Assembly: GCA_013388855.1 (NCBI GenBank)
Contig: JACAEM010000005.1
Location: 1 to 64,000, forward strand
Reading direction: 5' to 3'
DNA from: Chloroflexota bacterium
GTDB lineage: Bacteria > Chloroflexota > Anaerolineae > Anaerolineales > Villigracilaceae
Length of the DNA: 64,000 bases
A program made the translations under genes and the position numbers. Numbering within the stretch: the stretch's first letter is position 1; each line of letters begins with the position of its first letter. Below, in pieces: positions 19,142 through 28,722 of this stretch. Below the pieces are notes generated by a model. It worked only from the letters and a program-made list of their open reading frames with translations. It was not told where the DNA came from and searched no databases.

Positions 19142-20788
19142 TTATCCAAGCATAACGCCATGCAGATGATTGGCAGGCGTGGGATTGAGTCCTTCGGTCT
19201 GGGCGATGATTAGTTTGTTCAAGGCATTAAGGTATGCCTTGGCGCTGGCAACGATGATGTCAGTATCTGCGCCATGACCGCCGAAGACGCGTTGATAAGG
19301 AATCTCGCTTTGTGCATCCATCGTGTGCAGTCCATCCTGCCCCTGGATGCGGACCGTGACCTCGCCCAGAGCGTCGATGCCTTCAGTGATGGCGTGGACA
19401 TTGAACTCAAGCAGGGTGTTTGGCATTTTGACAATGTGATCGATTGCCTTGTATGCCGCATCGACCGGGCCGGACCCCATCGCGGCAAAGACATGCAGTT
19501 TACCGTCCGGTCCCTTTAAGCGGACGGTGGCGGTGGGCATGCCCATCGTCCCACAGGTGACCTGCATCCCATCCAGAATATATACATCGCGCGGGCGGTA
19601 AAATTCGTCGGCAATCAAGGCTTCCAGATCGACATCCGTGATGACCTTCTTGCGGTCTGCCAGTTCCTTGAAACGGGCAAAGGCTTTATCAAGTTCGACA
19701 TCGTCGAGTGAATGACCCATCTCGGCAAGACGATTGCGCAAAGCGTGACGACCCGAGTGCTTACCCAACACCAGTTTCGTTTGATTGACGCCAACATCTT
19801 CCGGGCGCATGATCTCGTAGGTAGTCTGATGCTTCAACATCCCATCCTGATGGATGCCCGCTTCATGGGCAAAAGCGTTCGCCCCGACAATTGCCTTGTT
19901 CGGCTGGACGACGATACCGGTGTAATTGCTGACCAGCTTGCTGACGCGCGCGATCTGCCGGGTATCGATGCCTGTCTCCAGATTGAAGATGGGCTTGCGC
20001 GTCCGCAATGCCATGACCACTTCCTCCATGGACGTATTCCCGGCCCGTTCGCCGATGCCGTTGACCGTCACTTCCGCCTGGCGTGCGCCCGCGCGGATGC
20101 CCGCCAGCGTATTCGCGGTCGCCATCCCCAGATCATCGTGGCAATGTACCGAGATTGTGATGCCATCATGCATTCCCGGCGTATTCTTGATGATGCCGTC
20201 GATCAGTGCAAAATACTCATCGGGTGTGGTGTACCCAACCGTATCAGGGATGTTCAACGTCGTCGCGCCGGATTTGATCGCTTCACCCAACACGACATAC
20301 AGGAACTCAGGGTCGGAACGTCCCGCGTCTTCGGGGCTGAACTCCACATCCTCACATTTCGATTTTGCATACGCCACCATCTCAGACACACGTTGCACCA
20401 CTTCCTCAGGGTCCATCTTCAATTTGTGCTTCATGTGGATGGCGGATGTGGCAAGGAACGTATGGATGCGCGGCTTTGCAGCGCCCTGGATGGCCTCCCA
20501 TGCCTTATCAATATCGGATTTGTTGGCGCGCGCCAGCCCCGCAATGACCGGGACTTTCGCCTCCGACTCACCCGGAGCTGGTCTCCCCACTTCGAGCGCG
20601 ATCCGTCTGACAGCTTCCAGGTCATCCGGCGAGGCGGCAGGGAACCCGGCTTCGATGATATCCACGCCCATGCGCGCCAGTGACCGCGCCACTTCGAGTT
20701 TCTCGGCGGAGGTCATCGTCGCGCCGGGAGATTGCTCGCCGTCGCGGAGGGTGGTATCAAAGATTTTGACATAGTTGTTTTTGGTCAT
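19142..20788 (-). CDS. leuA: 2-isopropylmalate synthase
   Basis: 548 residues. Condenses 2-ketoisovalerate with acetyl-CoA, committing to leucine. TIM barrel: [48 protein letters not shown] and [16 protein letters not shown]; Leu-sensing C-terminal domain with [23 protein letters not shown] precedes the ATG. The presence of separate leuA and cimA supports distinct roles for the two synthases. Confidence 0.96.
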   Translation of the reverse strand: MTKNNYVKIFDTTLRDGEQSPGATMTSAEKLEVARSLARMGVDIIEAGFPAASPDDLEAVRRIALEVGRPAPGESEAKVPVIAGLARANKSDIDKAWEAIQGAAKPRIHTFLATSAIHMKHKLKMDPEEVVQRVSEMVAYAKSKCEDVEFSPEDAGRSDPEFLYVVLGEAIKSGATTLNIPDTVGYTTPDEYFALIDGIIKNTPGMHDGITISVHCHDDLGMATANTLAGIRAGARQAEVTVNGIGERAGNTSMEEVVMALRTRKPIFNLETGIDTRQIARVSKLVSNYTGIVVQPNKAIVGANAFAHEAGIHQDGMLKHQTTYEIMRPEDVGVNQTKLVLGKHSGRHALRNRLAEMGHSLDDVELDKAFARFKELADRKKVITDVDLEALIADEFYRPRDVYILDGMQVTCGTMGMPTATVRLKGPDGKLHVFAAMGSGPVDAAYKAIDHIVKMPNTLLEFNVHAITEGIDALGEVTVRIQGQDGLHTMDAQSEIPYQRVFGGHGADTDIIVASAKAYLNALNKLIIAQTEGLNPTPANHLHGVMLG

Positions 20789-20812
20789 AAAATCTTCCTT
20801 TCACAGTGGTGC

Positions 20813-20838
20813 GTGGTAATTTGGCAAGTGGCAATTCC
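20813..20838. repeat. half copy of the GGTAATT repeat between ilvC and leuA
   Basis: GTGGTAATTTGGCAAGTGGC followed by AATTCC, matching one side of the 36-base palindromes, just downstream of the ilvC stop. Confidence 0.6.
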
Positions 20839-21890
20839 TACTTCTTCCAGTTTTCGGGGCGTAAAGACCTGACCGCCGCACCGGCACGCCACATTTCCGA
20901 ATCGCGGAAGGCGGCAAGTTCCTTCTCAAGTTGCTCGCGGTAATCGGGGCGGGAATTGGCTTCGAGGGTGATACGGGCTTCGTTGCCACTCTTCACCGAC
21001 TCGTATAACTCTTCAAACACCGGCGCAACAGCATCACGAAAACGCGGATGCCAGTCCAACGCGCCGCGCTGAGCGGTGGTGGAACAATTGGCATACATGA
21101 AATCCATGCCGTTCTCGCCTACAAGGCGGATCAATGACTGGGTCAATTCTTCGACCGTTTCATTGAAGGCTTCCGAGGGGGAATGTCCGTTCTTGCGGAG
21201 AACGTTGTACTGGGCCTCCATCACACCAGAAAGAGCGCCGATCAAAATGCCGCGCTCTCCGGTCAGGTCGCTGTACACTTCGTTCTTAAATGTGGTCGGA
21301 AATAAATACCCTGCACCGATGGCAATACCGAGAGCGATCGCGCGCTCCGTGGCTTTACCCGTGTAATCCTGGTGGACGGCATAACTGGCATTGATGCCGC
21401 TGCCCGCCAGGAAATTGCGCCGCACACTGGTGCCCGATCCCTTTGGCGCGACAAGCGCCACATCCACATGTGGAGGCGGGATCACGCCGGTATCATCCTT
21501 GAACGTGACCGAGAACCCGTGCGAGAAATACAGCATATCGCCTTCGTTCAAACACTCCACGATCCTGGGCCACTGCGAACGTTGGCCGGCATCTGACAAC
21601 AAATACTGAATAACCGTACCGCGTTCGGCGGCTTCCTCCACCGAAAACAGCGTCTCACCGGGAACCCAGCCATCCGCCACCGCGCGGTCCCAGTTCTTCG
21701 TCCCCCGGCGCTGACCCACGATGACCTTGATGCCGTTATCGCGCATGTTCATCGCTTGCGCAGGTCCCTGCACACCGTAGCCAAGCACAGCAACAACTTC
21801 GTTCTTTAGCACCTCACGCGCCTTCTCAAGCGGAAATTCCTCGCGCGTAACAACGTCCTCTTCCACACCGCCAAAATTGATCTTTGCCAT
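20838..21890 (-). CDS. ilvC: ketol-acid reductoisomerase
   Basis: 350 residues. NADPH Rossmann motif GYGVQGPAQAMN and specificity loop VGQRRGT at the N-terminus; the knotted C-terminal domain carries the Mg-binding region DLTGERGILIGALSGVMEAQYN and the later EANSRPDYREQ. It isomerises and reduces acetolactate and acetohydroxybutyrate. Downstream of ilvN by a 150-base spacer holding repeats. Confidence 0.96.
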   Translation of the reverse strand: MAKINFGGVEEDVVTREEFPLEKAREVLKNEVVAVLGYGVQGPAQAMNMRDNGIKVIVGQRRGTKNWDRAVADGWVPGETLFSVEEAAERGTVIQYLLSDAGQRSQWPRIVECLNEGDMLYFSHGFSVTFKDDTGVIPPPHVDVALVAPKGSGTSVRRNFLAGSGINASYAVHQDYTGKATERAIALGIAIGAGYLFPTTFKNEVYSDLTGERGILIGALSGVMEAQYNVLRKNGHSPSEAFNETVEELTQSLIRLVGENGMDFMYANCSTTAQRGALDWHPRFRDAVAPVFEELYESVKSGNEARITLEANSRPDYREQLEKELAAFRDSEMWRAGAAVRSLRPENWKK

Positions 21891-21918
21891 GGTAATGATT
21901 TCTCCTGTTTAAAGTATC

Positions 21919-21954
21919 GGTGGTTCAGTGGGCAAGGCCCGTATCGAAACCACC
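21919..21954. repeat. GGTGGTT...AACCACC inverted repeat in the ilvN-ilvC spacer
   Basis: GGTGGTT (21919-21925) faces AACCACC (21948-21954) around CAGTGGGCAAGGCCCG. A second GGTGG/CCACC pair follows near 22001-22017. The rest of the 150-base spacer shows no gene. Confidence 0.6.
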
Positions 21955-22041
21955 ACGTTTCAAGGTATAGATTGTTTTATTCAAACTTGTCAGACTCAAT
22001 ACGGTGGACAAACACCACCTACTCAACCAAACATTGAAAGG

Positions 22042-22599
22042 TTACGGCACCATTGCGGCAACAGATATGTCATCGTAATGGCGGTCACTCATACCAGGCA
22101 TGCGGCGCACACCCTCATTGACTCCGCGCGTCATCGAAACCTGACCAGTGCGGACCATCTCCACGATGCCGATCGGGCGCAAAAGTTCGATCATGCCCTC
22201 GATCTTGTCTTCGGTACCGGTGACCTCGACGATGACTGAGTCCGCTGCCACATCCACAATGCGGGCGCGGAAGATCTCGGCAAGGCCGTTCACTTCAGCG
22301 CGGCGTTCAGGTCCAACCTTGACCTTGATCAGAGCCAGGTCGCGGGTCACCGAAGGCTGATGCGTAACGTCCTGCACATCGATCACGTTGACCAGTTTGT
22401 ACAGGTTGGCTTCGATGCGATGGGCGTCCACATCCCCATTTGGGCAGTCCACTACGATGGTCATGCGCGAGACATCGGGGTTTTCCGTCCGCCCGACAGC
22501 GAGCGACTCGATATTGAAGTTGCGGCGTCGAAACAAGGATGCCACGCGGTTCAACACGCCGGGTTTGTTTTCTACTAATGCGATGAAGGTGTAGTTCAT
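22042..22599 (-). CDS. ilvN: acetolactate synthase regulatory subunit
   Basis: 185 residues. N-terminal ACT domain (FIALVENKPGVLNRVASLFRRRNFNIESLAVGRTE) followed by the conserved C-terminal domain (ARIVDVAADSVIVEVTGTEDKIE). It binds IlvB and confers valine feedback. AGAGGACATC precedes the ATG. Separated from ilvB by 97 bases with a strong hairpin. Confidence 0.95.
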   Translation of the reverse strand: MNYTFIALVENKPGVLNRVASLFRRRNFNIESLAVGRTENPDVSRMTIVVDCPNGDVDAHRIEANLYKLVNVIDVQDVTHQPSVTRDLALIKVKVGPERRAEVNGLAEIFRARIVDVAADSVIVEVTGTEDKIEGMIELLRPIGIVEMVRTGQVSMTRGVNEGVRRMPGMSDRHYDDISVAAMVP

Positions 22600-22632
22600 G
22601 ATGTCCTCTTTTCCAATCTCGCCGATTCACTT

Positions 22633-22674
22633 TCCGTTTTCTACTATTCCCTTGAATGGAAAGTAGAAAACGGA
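22633..22674. repeat. long inverted repeat in the ilvB-ilvN gap
   Basis: TCCGTTTTCTACT facing AGTAGAAAACGGA (13 perfect pairs), extended by TTCC/GGAA across one bulged A, loop CTTGAAT. No T-run. It may modulate mRNA processing between the large and small subunit genes. Confidence 0.7.
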
Positions 22675-22696
22675 GAAGTTCTCAGGTGAATTATTT

Positions 22697-24388
22697 TCAT
22701 TTGGCTAGCTTGACCGGTCTCCGAATCATCTCGTGCAACGCCGCCCCCGCGGGGACCATTGGATACACGGCATCTTCCTGCTCCACGCGGAATTCCAACA
22801 CCACGGGACCTTGCGTCTTGCGCGCCCATTCGATGGCTTCTTCCACTTCTTCGCGTTTGGTCACGCGCCGTGCTGGGACGCCATGCGCGTCGGCGAGTTT
22901 GACAAAATCAGGCGTGAGCATATTCACGGCGGAATAGCGCTTCTCGAAGAAAAATTCCTGCCACTGACGCACCATCCCCAGGAAATTGTTATTCATGATG
23001 GCAACTTTTACGTTCGCGCCCTCCTGCACGGCAGTGGTCAGTTCGGCGGCGGTCATTTGGAATCCGCCATCACCCGCGATTGCCCAGATCTCCTGATCCT
23101 TCGCCGCGAACCACGCGCCAATCGCCGAGGGGAGACCAAAGCCCATTGTCCCGGCGCCGCCCGAGGTCAGCCAGCGATTCGGCTTTTCCATCTGGTAATA
23201 CTGCGCAGTCCACATCTGGTGCTGACCGACATCCGTGGTCACAATGGCATTGCCGCCGGTCGCCTTCCAAATATCCGCGATCAGATGCGCCACGTATAAC
23301 TTGCCATCCTCCTCCCAGTTCATGATGTCACGTGAATCGGTCTCGTTCTTCCAGCCTTGAATTTCTTGCAACCAATCATCATGGTCATATTCATCCACCA
23401 ACGGGATCAGATCGCTCACAACAGTATTCACGTCTCCAACGAGAGGGACATCCACAAAAACATTTTTATGAATTTCAGAAGGATCGATCTCGATATGGAT
23501 TTTCTTGGCTTTGGGAGCATAGGTCTTGAGCGTTCCAGTCACGCGGTCATCGAAGCGCATACCGAAGGCAAGAATCAGATCGGAATTTTGGATCGCCAGA
23601 TTGGCATACGCTTCGCCATGCATCCCCATCATGCCGAGGCTCAACGGATGGGAAGCGGGAAACGCTCCGAGACCCAACAGCGTACTTGCCACCGGCGTTT
23701 GCGTCTTGACCGCAAACTGCATCAATGCCTCCTCGGCATGCGACATCAACACGCCGTGCCCGCACAGGATGACGGGCTTGTGCGCCTGCTCGATCAATGC
23801 TACTGCATCATCCAACAACGCCTTTGGCGAACGCGTCACAGGTTGATAACCCGGCAGTTTCGGTTCATCGGGATACACAAACTCACACGATTCCACCTGC
23901 GCGTTCTTGCAGATATCGACCAGCACGGGACCTGGTCGTCCACTGCGCGCGATGTAGAATGCTTCGCGCAGAGTCTCGGCGATTTCATCCGCGCGGGTCA
24001 CAAGATAATTATGCTTTGTGATCGGCAATGTAATCCCGGTTACATCGGTCTCTTGAAATGCATCCCCGCCGATCAAATGTGCGGCTACCTGCCCTGTGAT
24101 GAAGACGACCGGAACCGAATCCATCATCGCCGTGGCAATACCCGTAACCAGGTTCGTGGCACCCGGGCCCGACGTCGCCATCGCCACGCCAACTTTTCCC
24201 GAGGCGCGAGCGTACCCATCCGCCATATGCGCGCCACCCTGCTCGTGCCGCACCAATACATGATGAACGGGATAATTCAACATCGCGTCGTAGATCGGCA
24301 TGTTCGCGCCGCCGGGGTAGCCAAACACCACCTCCACCCCTTCACGCACCAGGCACTCCCAAACAATTTCTGCACCTTTTTTCTTCAT
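22697..24388 (-). CDS. ilvB: acetolactate synthase catalytic subunit
   Basis: 563 residues. ThDP-dependent: catalytic Glu in VLVRHEQGGAHMADGYAR near residue 48 and the ThDP motif from GDGGFQMTAAEL to NNNFLG near 440-475; central FAD-binding domain. AAAGGAGCAATC precedes the ATG. It makes acetolactate for Val/Leu and acetohydroxybutyrate for Ile; pairs with IlvN. The gap to ilvD is filled by a dispersed repeat. Confidence 0.97.
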   Translation of the reverse strand: MKKKGAEIVWECLVREGVEVVFGYPGGANMPIYDAMLNYPVHHVLVRHEQGGAHMADGYARASGKVGVAMATSGPGATNLVTGIATAMMDSVPVVFITGQVAAHLIGGDAFQETDVTGITLPITKHNYLVTRADEIAETLREAFYIARSGRPGPVLVDICKNAQVESCEFVYPDEPKLPGYQPVTRSPKALLDDAVALIEQAHKPVILCGHGVLMSHAEEALMQFAVKTQTPVASTLLGLGAFPASHPLSLGMMGMHGEAYANLAIQNSDLILAFGMRFDDRVTGTLKTYAPKAKKIHIEIDPSEIHKNVFVDVPLVGDVNTVVSDLIPLVDEYDHDDWLQEIQGWKNETDSRDIMNWEEDGKLYVAHLIADIWKATGGNAIVTTDVGQHQMWTAQYYQMEKPNRWLTSGGAGTMGFGLPSAIGAWFAAKDQEIWAIAGDGGFQMTAAELTTAVQEGANVKVAIMNNNFLGMVRQWQEFFFEKRYSAVNMLTPDFVKLADAHGVPARRVTKREEVEEAIEWARKTQGPVVLEFRVEQEDAVYPMVPAGAALHEMIRRPVKLAK

Positions 24389-24407
24389 GATTGCTCCTTT
24401 GGTTTAT

Positions 24408-24500
24408 GTCATTGCGAGGGCGCCTTTGCTCTTTGCCCAAAGCAATCTCCTCATCAATAGGAGATTGCTTCGTCGTCGCTTTGCTCCTCCTCGCAACGAC
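24408..24500. repeat. GTCATTGCGAGG dispersed palindromic repeat
   Basis: 93-base element with ends GTCATTGCGAGG and CCTCGCAACGAC and an inner AGCAATCTCCT/AGGAGATTGCT pair. Elements of this type are common in many bacterial genomes. It fills the ilvD-ilvB gap. Confidence 0.85.
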
Positions 24501-24501
24501 A

Positions 24502-26169
24502 TTAGCTCATCAACACCGCGCCTGTATCTGCACTGGTGACAAAATGCGAATACCGTTTCAACCATTTGGATGTGGTCCTGGATTGAAACGGAGGTAGCGC
24601 ATCCAATCGGCTCTGGATCTCTGCATCGCTTAACCTCACATTGAGGCTGCGTTCCGTTAAATCGATTTGGATCAAATCTCCAGGCTGCAACGCCGCGATT
24701 GGACCGCGCGCCGCCGCTTCCGGTGAAACGTGACCGATGCACGTACCACGCGTCCCGCCGCTGAAGCGACCATCCGTGATCAGTGCAACCTTGTCGCCAA
24801 GCCCCTGCCCCATGATCGCCGACGTGGGCGAGAGCATCTCCTGCATCCCCGGCCCACCCTTCGGGCCTTCGTAACGGACAACAACACAATCTCCCGCTTT
24901 AACCTTGCCCGCCAAAATCCCAGCCATGGCTTCGTCTTGCGATTCAAAGATCACCGCCGGACCCTCAAACTTCATCATCGCCGGGCCGACTCCGCCCACT
25001 TTGACCACCGCCCCATTCGGAGCAAGATTGCCAAACAGGATCGCCAGCCCGCCGCGTTTGGAATGTGCATTGTCATAACGTCGAATCACCTCATCATCTT
25101 TAATATCGTAACCCTGGATCGATTCTCCCAATGTCTTGCCTGTCACCGTCAAACGATCAAAATGCAGCATACCCGTTCCCCATTGGATTTCGTTCAAGAT
25201 TGCCGGGATTCCACCGGCGCGATGGACATCCTCCATGTGCCACTTGCCCGCTGGACTGACCTTACAGATGTGCGGAACCTTATCCGCAACGGCATTGATA
25301 CGTTCCAACGGATAATCTACACCTGCTTCATTTGCCAATGCCAGTGTATGCAAAACGGTATTCGATGATCCGCCCATCGCCATATCCAATGCAAAGGCAT
25401 CGTCGATGGCTTCGGCGGTGACAATGTCACGCGGCTTGATATCTCGTTCGATGAGCGTTACGATCTGCGCGGCGGCTTGACGCGCCAATGCTTCACGCTC
25501 CGGGGTTTTCGCCAAGGCTGAACCGTTGAATGGCAGCGCCAGCCCCAATGCTTCCATCAAACAGTTCATCGAGTTGGCGGTAAACATCCCTGAGCATGAA
25601 CCGCAGGAGGGACAGGCAAATTTTTCGAGAGTGGTGAGTCGTCGATCGTCGATCTTCCCCGCTGAATAAGCGCCGACTCCTTCAAAGACGGAAATCAAAT
25701 CAATCGTTTCGCCTTCAGGAGTCATCCCCGCCTTCATCGCCCCGCCGGAAACGAAGATGGTCGGTATGTTGACGCGCATCGCCGCAAGCAACATGCCCGG
25801 CACGATCTTGTCACAGTTTGGGATGCAAACCATGGCGTCAAACCTATGGGCTTCGATCATCGTCTCGACACAGTCCGCAATCAATTCCCGCGAAGGAAGC
25901 GAGTACTTCATCCCCAGGTGCCCCATTGCAATGCCATCATCCACGCCGATGGTGTTGAACTCGAACGGCACACATCCCGCGGCGCGAACGGCGTCTTTCA
26001 CCAGCTTGCCGAACTCCTGTAAATGCACATGCCCGGGCACCACATCCACATACGAATTGACGATGGCAACAAACGGCTTGTTGAAATCATCATCTTGCAA
26101 ACCGGTCGCGCGCAACAATGCACGATGCGGCGCTTTTTCATATCCCTTTTTGACAGTATCTGATCGCAT
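24502..26169 (-). CDS. ilvD: dihydroxyacid dehydratase
   Basis: 555 residues from [29 protein letters not shown] stands before the ATG. Fe-S dehydratase: CDKIVPGML and [17 protein letters not shown] cysteines, and catalytic [15 protein letters not shown] region near the end. It produces the 2-keto acids of Val and Ile. First structural gene behind the branched-chain attenuator. Confidence 0.97.
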   Translation of the reverse strand: MRSDTVKKGYEKAPHRALLRATGLQDDDFNKPFVAIVNSYVDVVPGHVHLQEFGKLVKDAVRAAGCVPFEFNTIGVDDGIAMGHLGMKYSLPSRELIADCVETMIEAHRFDAMVCIPNCDKIVPGMLLAAMRVNIPTIFVSGGAMKAGMTPEGETIDLISVFEGVGAYSAGKIDDRRLTTLEKFACPSCGSCSGMFTANSMNCLMEALGLALPFNGSALAKTPEREALARQAAAQIVTLIERDIKPRDIVTAEAIDDAFALDMAMGGSSNTVLHTLALANEAGVDYPLERINAVADKVPHICKVSPAGKWHMEDVHRAGGIPAILNEIQWGTGMLHFDRLTVTGKTLGESIQGYDIKDDEVIRRYDNAHSKRGGLAILFGNLAPNGAVVKVGGVGPAMMKFEGPAVIFESQDEAMAGILAGKVKAGDCVVVRYEGPKGGPGMQEMLSPTSAIMGQGLGDKVALITDGRFSGGTRGTCIGHVSPEAAARGPIAALQPGDLIQIDLTERSLNVRLSDAEIQSRLDALPPFQSRTTSKWLKRYSHFVTSADTGAVLMS

Positions 26170-26181
26170 ATTTCCTCTTTG

Positions 26182-26224
26182 CTCCCCTCTCCATGATGAA
26201 GTCATGGGGAAGGGTCGGGCGGGG
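26182..26224. repeat. degenerate CCCTCTCC-type palindrome in the ilvD leader
   Basis: CCCCTCTCCATGA faces TCATGGGGAAGGG; resembles the family at 6109, 27256, 31568 and 34497. It lies between the attenuator terminator and the ilvD start. Confidence 0.5.
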
Positions 26225-26230
26225 GATAAC

Positions 26231-26262
26231 AAAAAAGCCGCCCATGGTTAGGGCGGCTTTTT
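26231..26262 (-). terminator. attenuator terminator of the ilv-leu operon
   Basis: GCCGCCC/GGGCGGC stem (26237-26243 with 26251-26257), loop ATGGTTA, flanked by A and T runs so minus-strand RNA ends in UUUUUU. The loop plus 5' arm (minus-strand CCTAACCA, 26245-26252) also pairs perfectly with TGGTTAGG in the leader peptide gene (26301-26308), giving an alternative antiterminator. Confidence 0.9.
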
Positions 26263-26276
26263 GCATTTACGTAGAG

Positions 26277-26378
26277 TTATCTCGCTCTCTCCGGCACCAT
26301 CCTAACCACAAATAGATCCTTAATAATAAGGACCGCAATAAGGATGACAATAAGGGAGAGGTTGAAGATTGAATTCAT
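26277..26378 (-). CDS. ilvL: Ile/Val/Leu leader peptide (attenuator)
   Basis: 33 residues: begins MNSIFNLSLIVILIAVLIIK and ends DLFVVRMVPERAR. Sixteen residues are Ile (6), Val (5) or Leu (5), clustered at positions 9-19, like the ilvGMEDA leader of enterobacteria. Shortage of charged Ile, Val or Leu tRNA should stall ribosomes there, freeing TGGTTAGG (codons 24-26) to pair with the terminator loop and block termination. A competing stem pairs CATCCT (26341-26346) with AGGATG (26298-26303). The ATG is about 16 bases from the predicted transcript start. Function inferred from structure; all components are visible. Confidence 0.9.
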   Translation of the reverse strand: MNSIFNLSLIVILIAVLIIKDLFVVRMVPERAR

Positions 26379-26400
26379 TTGGGTTAATGTATTTCGCCCG

Positions 26401-26428
26401 ATTATAGGCAGAAACGGAAATCCGTCAA
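26401..26428 (-). promoter_or_regulatory. promoter of the ilv-leu superoperon
   Basis: TTGACG (26423-26428), 16-base spacer, TATAAT (26401-26406) on the minus strand; predicted start near 26394. It begins 21 bases after the lysK stop with no terminator between. Confidence 0.85.
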
Positions 26429-26448
26429 GGGATGATTTTCCGATTCGG

Positions 26449-27534
26449 TCAGGCGCTCAAATGCGACAACACAACTGACAAAACATTCACCGCTTTTTGA
26501 TAATCATTCAAATTGATATATTCGTTTGGTGTATGATCCAAATTGGAATCGCCGGGGCCATACACCACAGCAGGGCATTTCCACACAGGAGCGACAATGT
26601 TTAGATCGGCGGTTCCCGTTTTATAGACGAAACGCGGCTCTCCGCCGTTTGACCTGATCCCGCTTAAAAAAGCGCGTACCAATTTTGTGTTTTTTTCACA
26701 TCCCCACGCCGGGACAGCAAAACCGATTCGTTCCACATCCGCGTTCCCCGCAATCTCTCCCAATTTCTTGTACCAATCCTCAGGCGAAACATCCACAGGC
26801 AAACGAACTCCCACTTTCAGCCTCGTCCATTGTTCAAAATCATTCGAATCCGATTCCATGCCGCGTAAGGTCAATAACAATTGATCGAATATTTTTTGTT
26901 TATCAGCATTGAACGCATCGACGTACGCCTTGATCCTCAGCCATACTTCGACCGCTGCTTCCGCTGCCGTCTCCTCCCCGCTGGCGGTGTGCGTCTGTTC
27001 GCGTTTGATGGTCACACTTGCCCAGGCGCTGCCTTTGTACCCCAGCCCGACACGATCCCATTGGTTTGGTTCACCGATAATGGCGTAGTCTGGCCGATAT
27101 TTATCGACAATAAAACGCGCCCCTTCCGAGTCGCGTTCTTCTTCCACCGCACCGATGACAACGCACTGCCATCCAGCTTTCGCGCCAACCTTTGCCACCG
27201 CGTCCACAAAACACGCCAGCGGGCCCTTCGCATCCACCGAACCGCGCCCGTACAGACTCCCCTCTCCCTGCAGGAGAGGGCGACCCGAAGGGTCGGGTGA
27301 GGGAGGAATGAGGGCAACCTCTATCTCCCCCGGCACAGTATCAATATGACCCAACAGGACCACCTGTTGGGGTCCTTTTCCCATCACACCGACGGCATTC
27401 CCGGCACCATCGATATAGGCATCATCATAGCCCAGCAATTTCATCCGCGTTACGAGCCATTCCACCGCTCCCCGCTCCTGCCCGGAAGGGCTGTACTGCG
27501 ATACCAGCCCAACCAGTGTTTCAAACTCACTCAT
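26449..27534 (-). CDS. lysK: LysW-ornithine (or LysW-lysine) hydrolase with in-frame repeat insertion
   Basis: 361 residues, M20 zinc peptidase family. It releases ornithine (or lysine) from the LysW C-terminal Glu. Metal-binding motifs: VVLLGHIDTVPGE (His, Asp), GSVDAKGP and GAVEEERDSEG. Between VALI and GSLYGRGSVDAKG lie about 16 extra residues (PPSPDPSGRPLLQGEG) encoded by a palindromic CCCTCTCCC repeat. Last gene of the arg operon, 3 bases after argD. Context with argG/argH favours ornithine release for arginine. Confidence 0.9.
   Translation of the reverse strand: MSEFETLVGLVSQYSPSGQERGAVEWLVTRMKLLGYDDAYIDGAGNAVGVMGKGPQQVVLLGHIDTVPGEIEVALIPPSPDPSGRPLLQGEGSLYGRGSVDAKGPLACFVDAVAKVGAKAGWQCVVIGAVEEERDSEGARFIVDKYRPDYAIIGEPNQWDRVGLGYKGSAWASVTIKREQTHTASGEETAAEAAVEVWLRIKAYVDAFNADKQKIFDQLLLTLRGMESDSNDFEQWTRLKVGVRLPVDVSPEDWYKKLGEIAGNADVERIGFAVPAWGCEKNTKLVRAFLSGIRSNGGEPRFVYKTGTADLNIVAPVWKCPAVVYGPGDSNLDHTPNEYINLNDYQKAVNVLSVVLSHLSA
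27256..27303. repeat. CCCTCTCCC palindrome inserted in frame in lysK
   Basis: CCCCTCTCCCTGCAGGAGAG followed by GGCGACCCGAAGGGTCGGGTG. The insertion leaves the frame open and adds a Pro/Gly-rich loop. Confidence 0.85.
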
Positions 27535-27537
27535 CGG

Positions 27538-28722
27538 CTACGCTTCCACAAGTTCGGGTTCTACCGCCAATACTTCTGTCAAAACACCTACAAGGCGATC
27601 GATCTGCCCATAAGTGATGACGAGCGGCGGCAACAAACGGATCACCGTCATCCCCGCATTCAACACGATGATGTTTCGTTCCTGTAATTCCTTGATATAC
27701 GGAGCAACCTTTTCTTTCAATTCGATGCCAATCATCAGCCCTTTACCGCGCACTTCACGAATCAAGGGTGATTCGATTCGGCGCAGTTTATCCATCAAAT
27801 ACGCGCCCTTGACCAGAGCTTGCCGCGGCAAATCTTCCTCTTCGATCACGCTCAACGCCGCAAGCGCCGCCGCGCACGAAAGCGGATTCCCGCCAAACGT
27901 CGAACCATGCACGCCCGGTGTAAGATTCTTCACCTTCGAACTAATCAACACCGCGCCCATCGGCACACCACCCGCCAGCGACTTGGCACAGGTCAGCATA
28001 TCTGGCATCACATCAAAATGCTGGACGGCGAACATCTTGCCTGTGCGTCCAAAGCCAGATTGGATTTCATCCACGATCAACAATGCGCCGCGTTCATCAC
28101 AGATCCGCCGCGCCGCCTGCATGTATTCCTCCGTTGCCGGATGCACACCGCCCTCGCCCTGCACCACTTCAAGGATCACCGCAGCCGTCTCTTCATTGAC
28201 CGCCTGTTCCAGTGCTTCGATGTTGTTATACGCCACATGACTGAACCCGGGCACGAACGGCTCAAATCCTTCGCGATATTTTTTGTTGAACGTCGCAGAG
28301 AGCGCACCATACGTCCGCCCGTGAAAGGCGCGCATTGCGGCGACAATGTTCTTTCGTCCCGTGGAGAGGCGCGCAAACTTGAACGCCGCTTCGACTGACT
28401 CCGTCCCAGAATTGCAGAGAAAGACTCGATCAAGTCCGTCAACAAGTGAAGTCAGTTTCTTCATCAATTCAGCACGCTTGTCATTGGGGAAAGACTCGAA
28501 AAGTGTTATCAGCGTAGACGCCTGCTTATAGATTGCCTCAGCAACTTTCGGGTTGGCATGACCGAGATTGGCAACGCCATGCCCCGACGAACAATCCAGA
28601 TATTCCACGCCGTCCGCATCGAACAACGATGCGCCTTCTCCGCGCACGATAACGAGCGGCTGCTTGGCATATGTCCCTGCCGAGTGTTTCGATTCAATTT
28701 CTAAAATTTGTTGTGTGTTCAT
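27538..28722 (-). CDS. argD: LysW-gamma-semialdehyde aminotransferase (ArgD/LysJ family)
   Basis: 394 residues, class III aminotransferase. PLP lysine in TCAKSLAGGVPMGA near residue 245; other motifs CNSGTESVEAAFKFAR, LIVDEIQSGFGRTG and GSTFGGNPL. In the LysW pathway it transaminates the carrier-bound semialdehyde using glutamate. Its start overlaps the argB stop as ATGA. Confidence 0.94.
   Translation of the reverse strand: MNTQQILEIESKHSAGTYAKQPLVIVRGEGASLFDADGVEYLDCSSGHGVANLGHANPKVAEAIYKQASTLITLFESFPNDKRAELMKKLTSLVDGLDRVFLCNSGTESVEAAFKFARLSTGRKNIVAAMRAFHGRTYGALSATFNKKYREGFEPFVPGFSHVAYNNIEALEQAVNEETAAVILEVVQGEGGVHPATEEYMQAARRICDERGALLIVDEIQSGFGRTGKMFAVQHFDVMPDMLTCAKSLAGGVPMGAVLISSKVKNLTPGVHGSTFGGNPLSCAAALAALSVIEEEDLPRQALVKGAYLMDKLRRIESPLIREVRGKGLMIGIELKEKVAPYIKELQERNIIVLNAGMTVIRLLPPLVITYGQIDRLVGVLTEVLAVEPELVEA

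Noticed and set aside
26170-26448. T-box leader for the ilv operon
   Set aside because: No GGTGG-N-ACCGCG core is present; the region instead has a leader peptide and three mutually exclusive stems.
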